A DNA stretch of 64,000 bases from Acidobacteriota bacterium (lineage in GTDB: Bacteria; Acidobacteriota; Terriglobia; Acidiferrales; UBA7541). The notes under the pieces are model-generated. The model made no database searches, had not been told where the DNA came from, and saw nothing but the letters and a program-made list of their open reading frames with translations. Location: the NCBI GenBank assembly GCA_003223245.1, contig QHYI01000130.1, positions 103,168 through 167,167 on the forward strand, read 5' to 3'. This document shows positions 63,611 to 64,000 of the stretch, in pieces; the first letter of the stretch is position 1, and each line of letters begins with the position of its first letter. The translations under genes were made by a program, and so were the position numbers.

Positions 63611-63841
63611 CTGAAACTTTGGTTTTGGCAGCGAAAATCGCGTGAAGCGGAACTCGACGAGGAAGTGCGCACGCATTTGGACATGGCCGCACAAGCCCGC
63701 GTGGAGCGCGGCGCGGACCAGAAAGAGGCAGAACGCGCAGCCCGCCGCGAATTTGGAAACCTCGAACTGGTAAAAGAAACGGCGCGCGACCAATGGGGCC
63801 GGCGCTCGGTGGCAGAGCTAGCCTATCTTCCGCAGTTTTGA
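63611..63841 (+). pseudogene. Orphan permease copy 3, N-terminal fragment
   Basis: 76 codons: WFWQRKSREAELDEEVRTHL, AARREFGNLELVKETARDQWG, then unrelated residues and a stop at 63839-63841. The ATG of its relatives is a CTG here. Only the N-terminal extension survives; the break is near 63800. Confidence 0.8.
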
Positions 63842-64000
63842 ATGAATCGGAAATTTTTTGAGCACCATTGCGTGCACAGCAGCCGTGCAAGTGTTTTTCT
63901 TCGTGTCTGAATGTTGTTGAACAATCTGGTTTGCATGCGAAATGTGCATGTAGTGACGACTCACCCTCTTGATTTTGCGTGTCCGAATCGTAGCATCGCA
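63842..64000. other. AT-richer sequence at the break of permease copy 3
   Basis: No gene seen. Base composition is lower in GC than the rest, with TGCATG occurring twice (about 63934 and 63946). It may be one end of an inserted element that cut copy 3, but the window ends before this can be judged. Confidence 0.3.

Noticed and set aside
1..64000. CRISPR arrays, prophage genes or intact transposases
   Set aside because: No evenly spaced repeats, integrase, transposase or phage structural motifs were seen.

Overview
This 64 kb window is GC-rich bacterial chromosome, most likely from an Acidobacteriota member (Terriglobia-like). The main clue is six complete or broken copies of the large MacB/FtsX-type permeases of the acidobacterial orphan-permease kind, one set next to a PadR regulator. 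Other clues are a futalosine menaquinone gene (mqnE), TAT-exported esterase-like and secreted S10/M24 peptidase genes, and short palindromes built on GGCTAAAG-like cores. No rRNA, tRNA, CRISPR array, prophage or intact insertion sequence was found. Assignments rest on reading the translated proteins; no database search was run.

Layout. 1-3.2 kb: a PpiD/SurA-like foldase (cut by the window edge) and two gene remnants. 3.2-16.4 kb: the cell-shape and RNA block, FecR-domain protein, mreB, mreC (broken by a frameshift), mreD, then an inverted pair (P-loop kinase and thrC), then mrdA (PBP2), rodA and an unusually long RNase E/G. 16.4-22 kb: ECF sigma factor with two small membrane genes, a TPR protein, a bactofilin and a homologue of the cyanobacterial Fluorescence Recovery Protein. 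22-29 kb: a permease, a TAT-exported alpha/beta hydrolase and two tandem, recently duplicated pseudokinases. 29-36.3 kb: secreted acetamidase/formamidase-like protein, an AhpD-like gene with an in-frame TGA, purH, an MXAN_5187-like protein and selA. 36.3-45 kb: broken permease, ribbon-helix-helix gene, S10 peptidase, a decayed dehydrogenase next to larB, mqnP and mqnE. 45-57.5 kb: DUF486 protein, lipoproteins, OsmC, K+ channel, quinone reductase, glycosyltransferase, epoxide-hydrolase-like protein, an M24 peptidase fused to a SnoaL-like domain, efp and purB. 57.8-64 kb: padR with a tandem permease array whose third copy is truncated.

Most notable result. The AhpD/carboxymuconolactone-decarboxylase gene at 31154-30621 (minus) has a TGA exactly where the second cysteine of the family's CxxC motif belongs (C78-x-x-TGA81-x-x-x-H85). 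The frame stays open for 96 more codons of family-like sequence, a perfect 17-nt stem-loop starts 13 nt after the TGA, and selA lies 3.7 kb away. I read it as a selenoprotein that ordinary gene callers would cut in half. Other leads are the tandem pseudokinases, the FRP-like protein, the roughly 550-residue insertion in the S1 domain of RNase E/G, and the frameshifted mreC.
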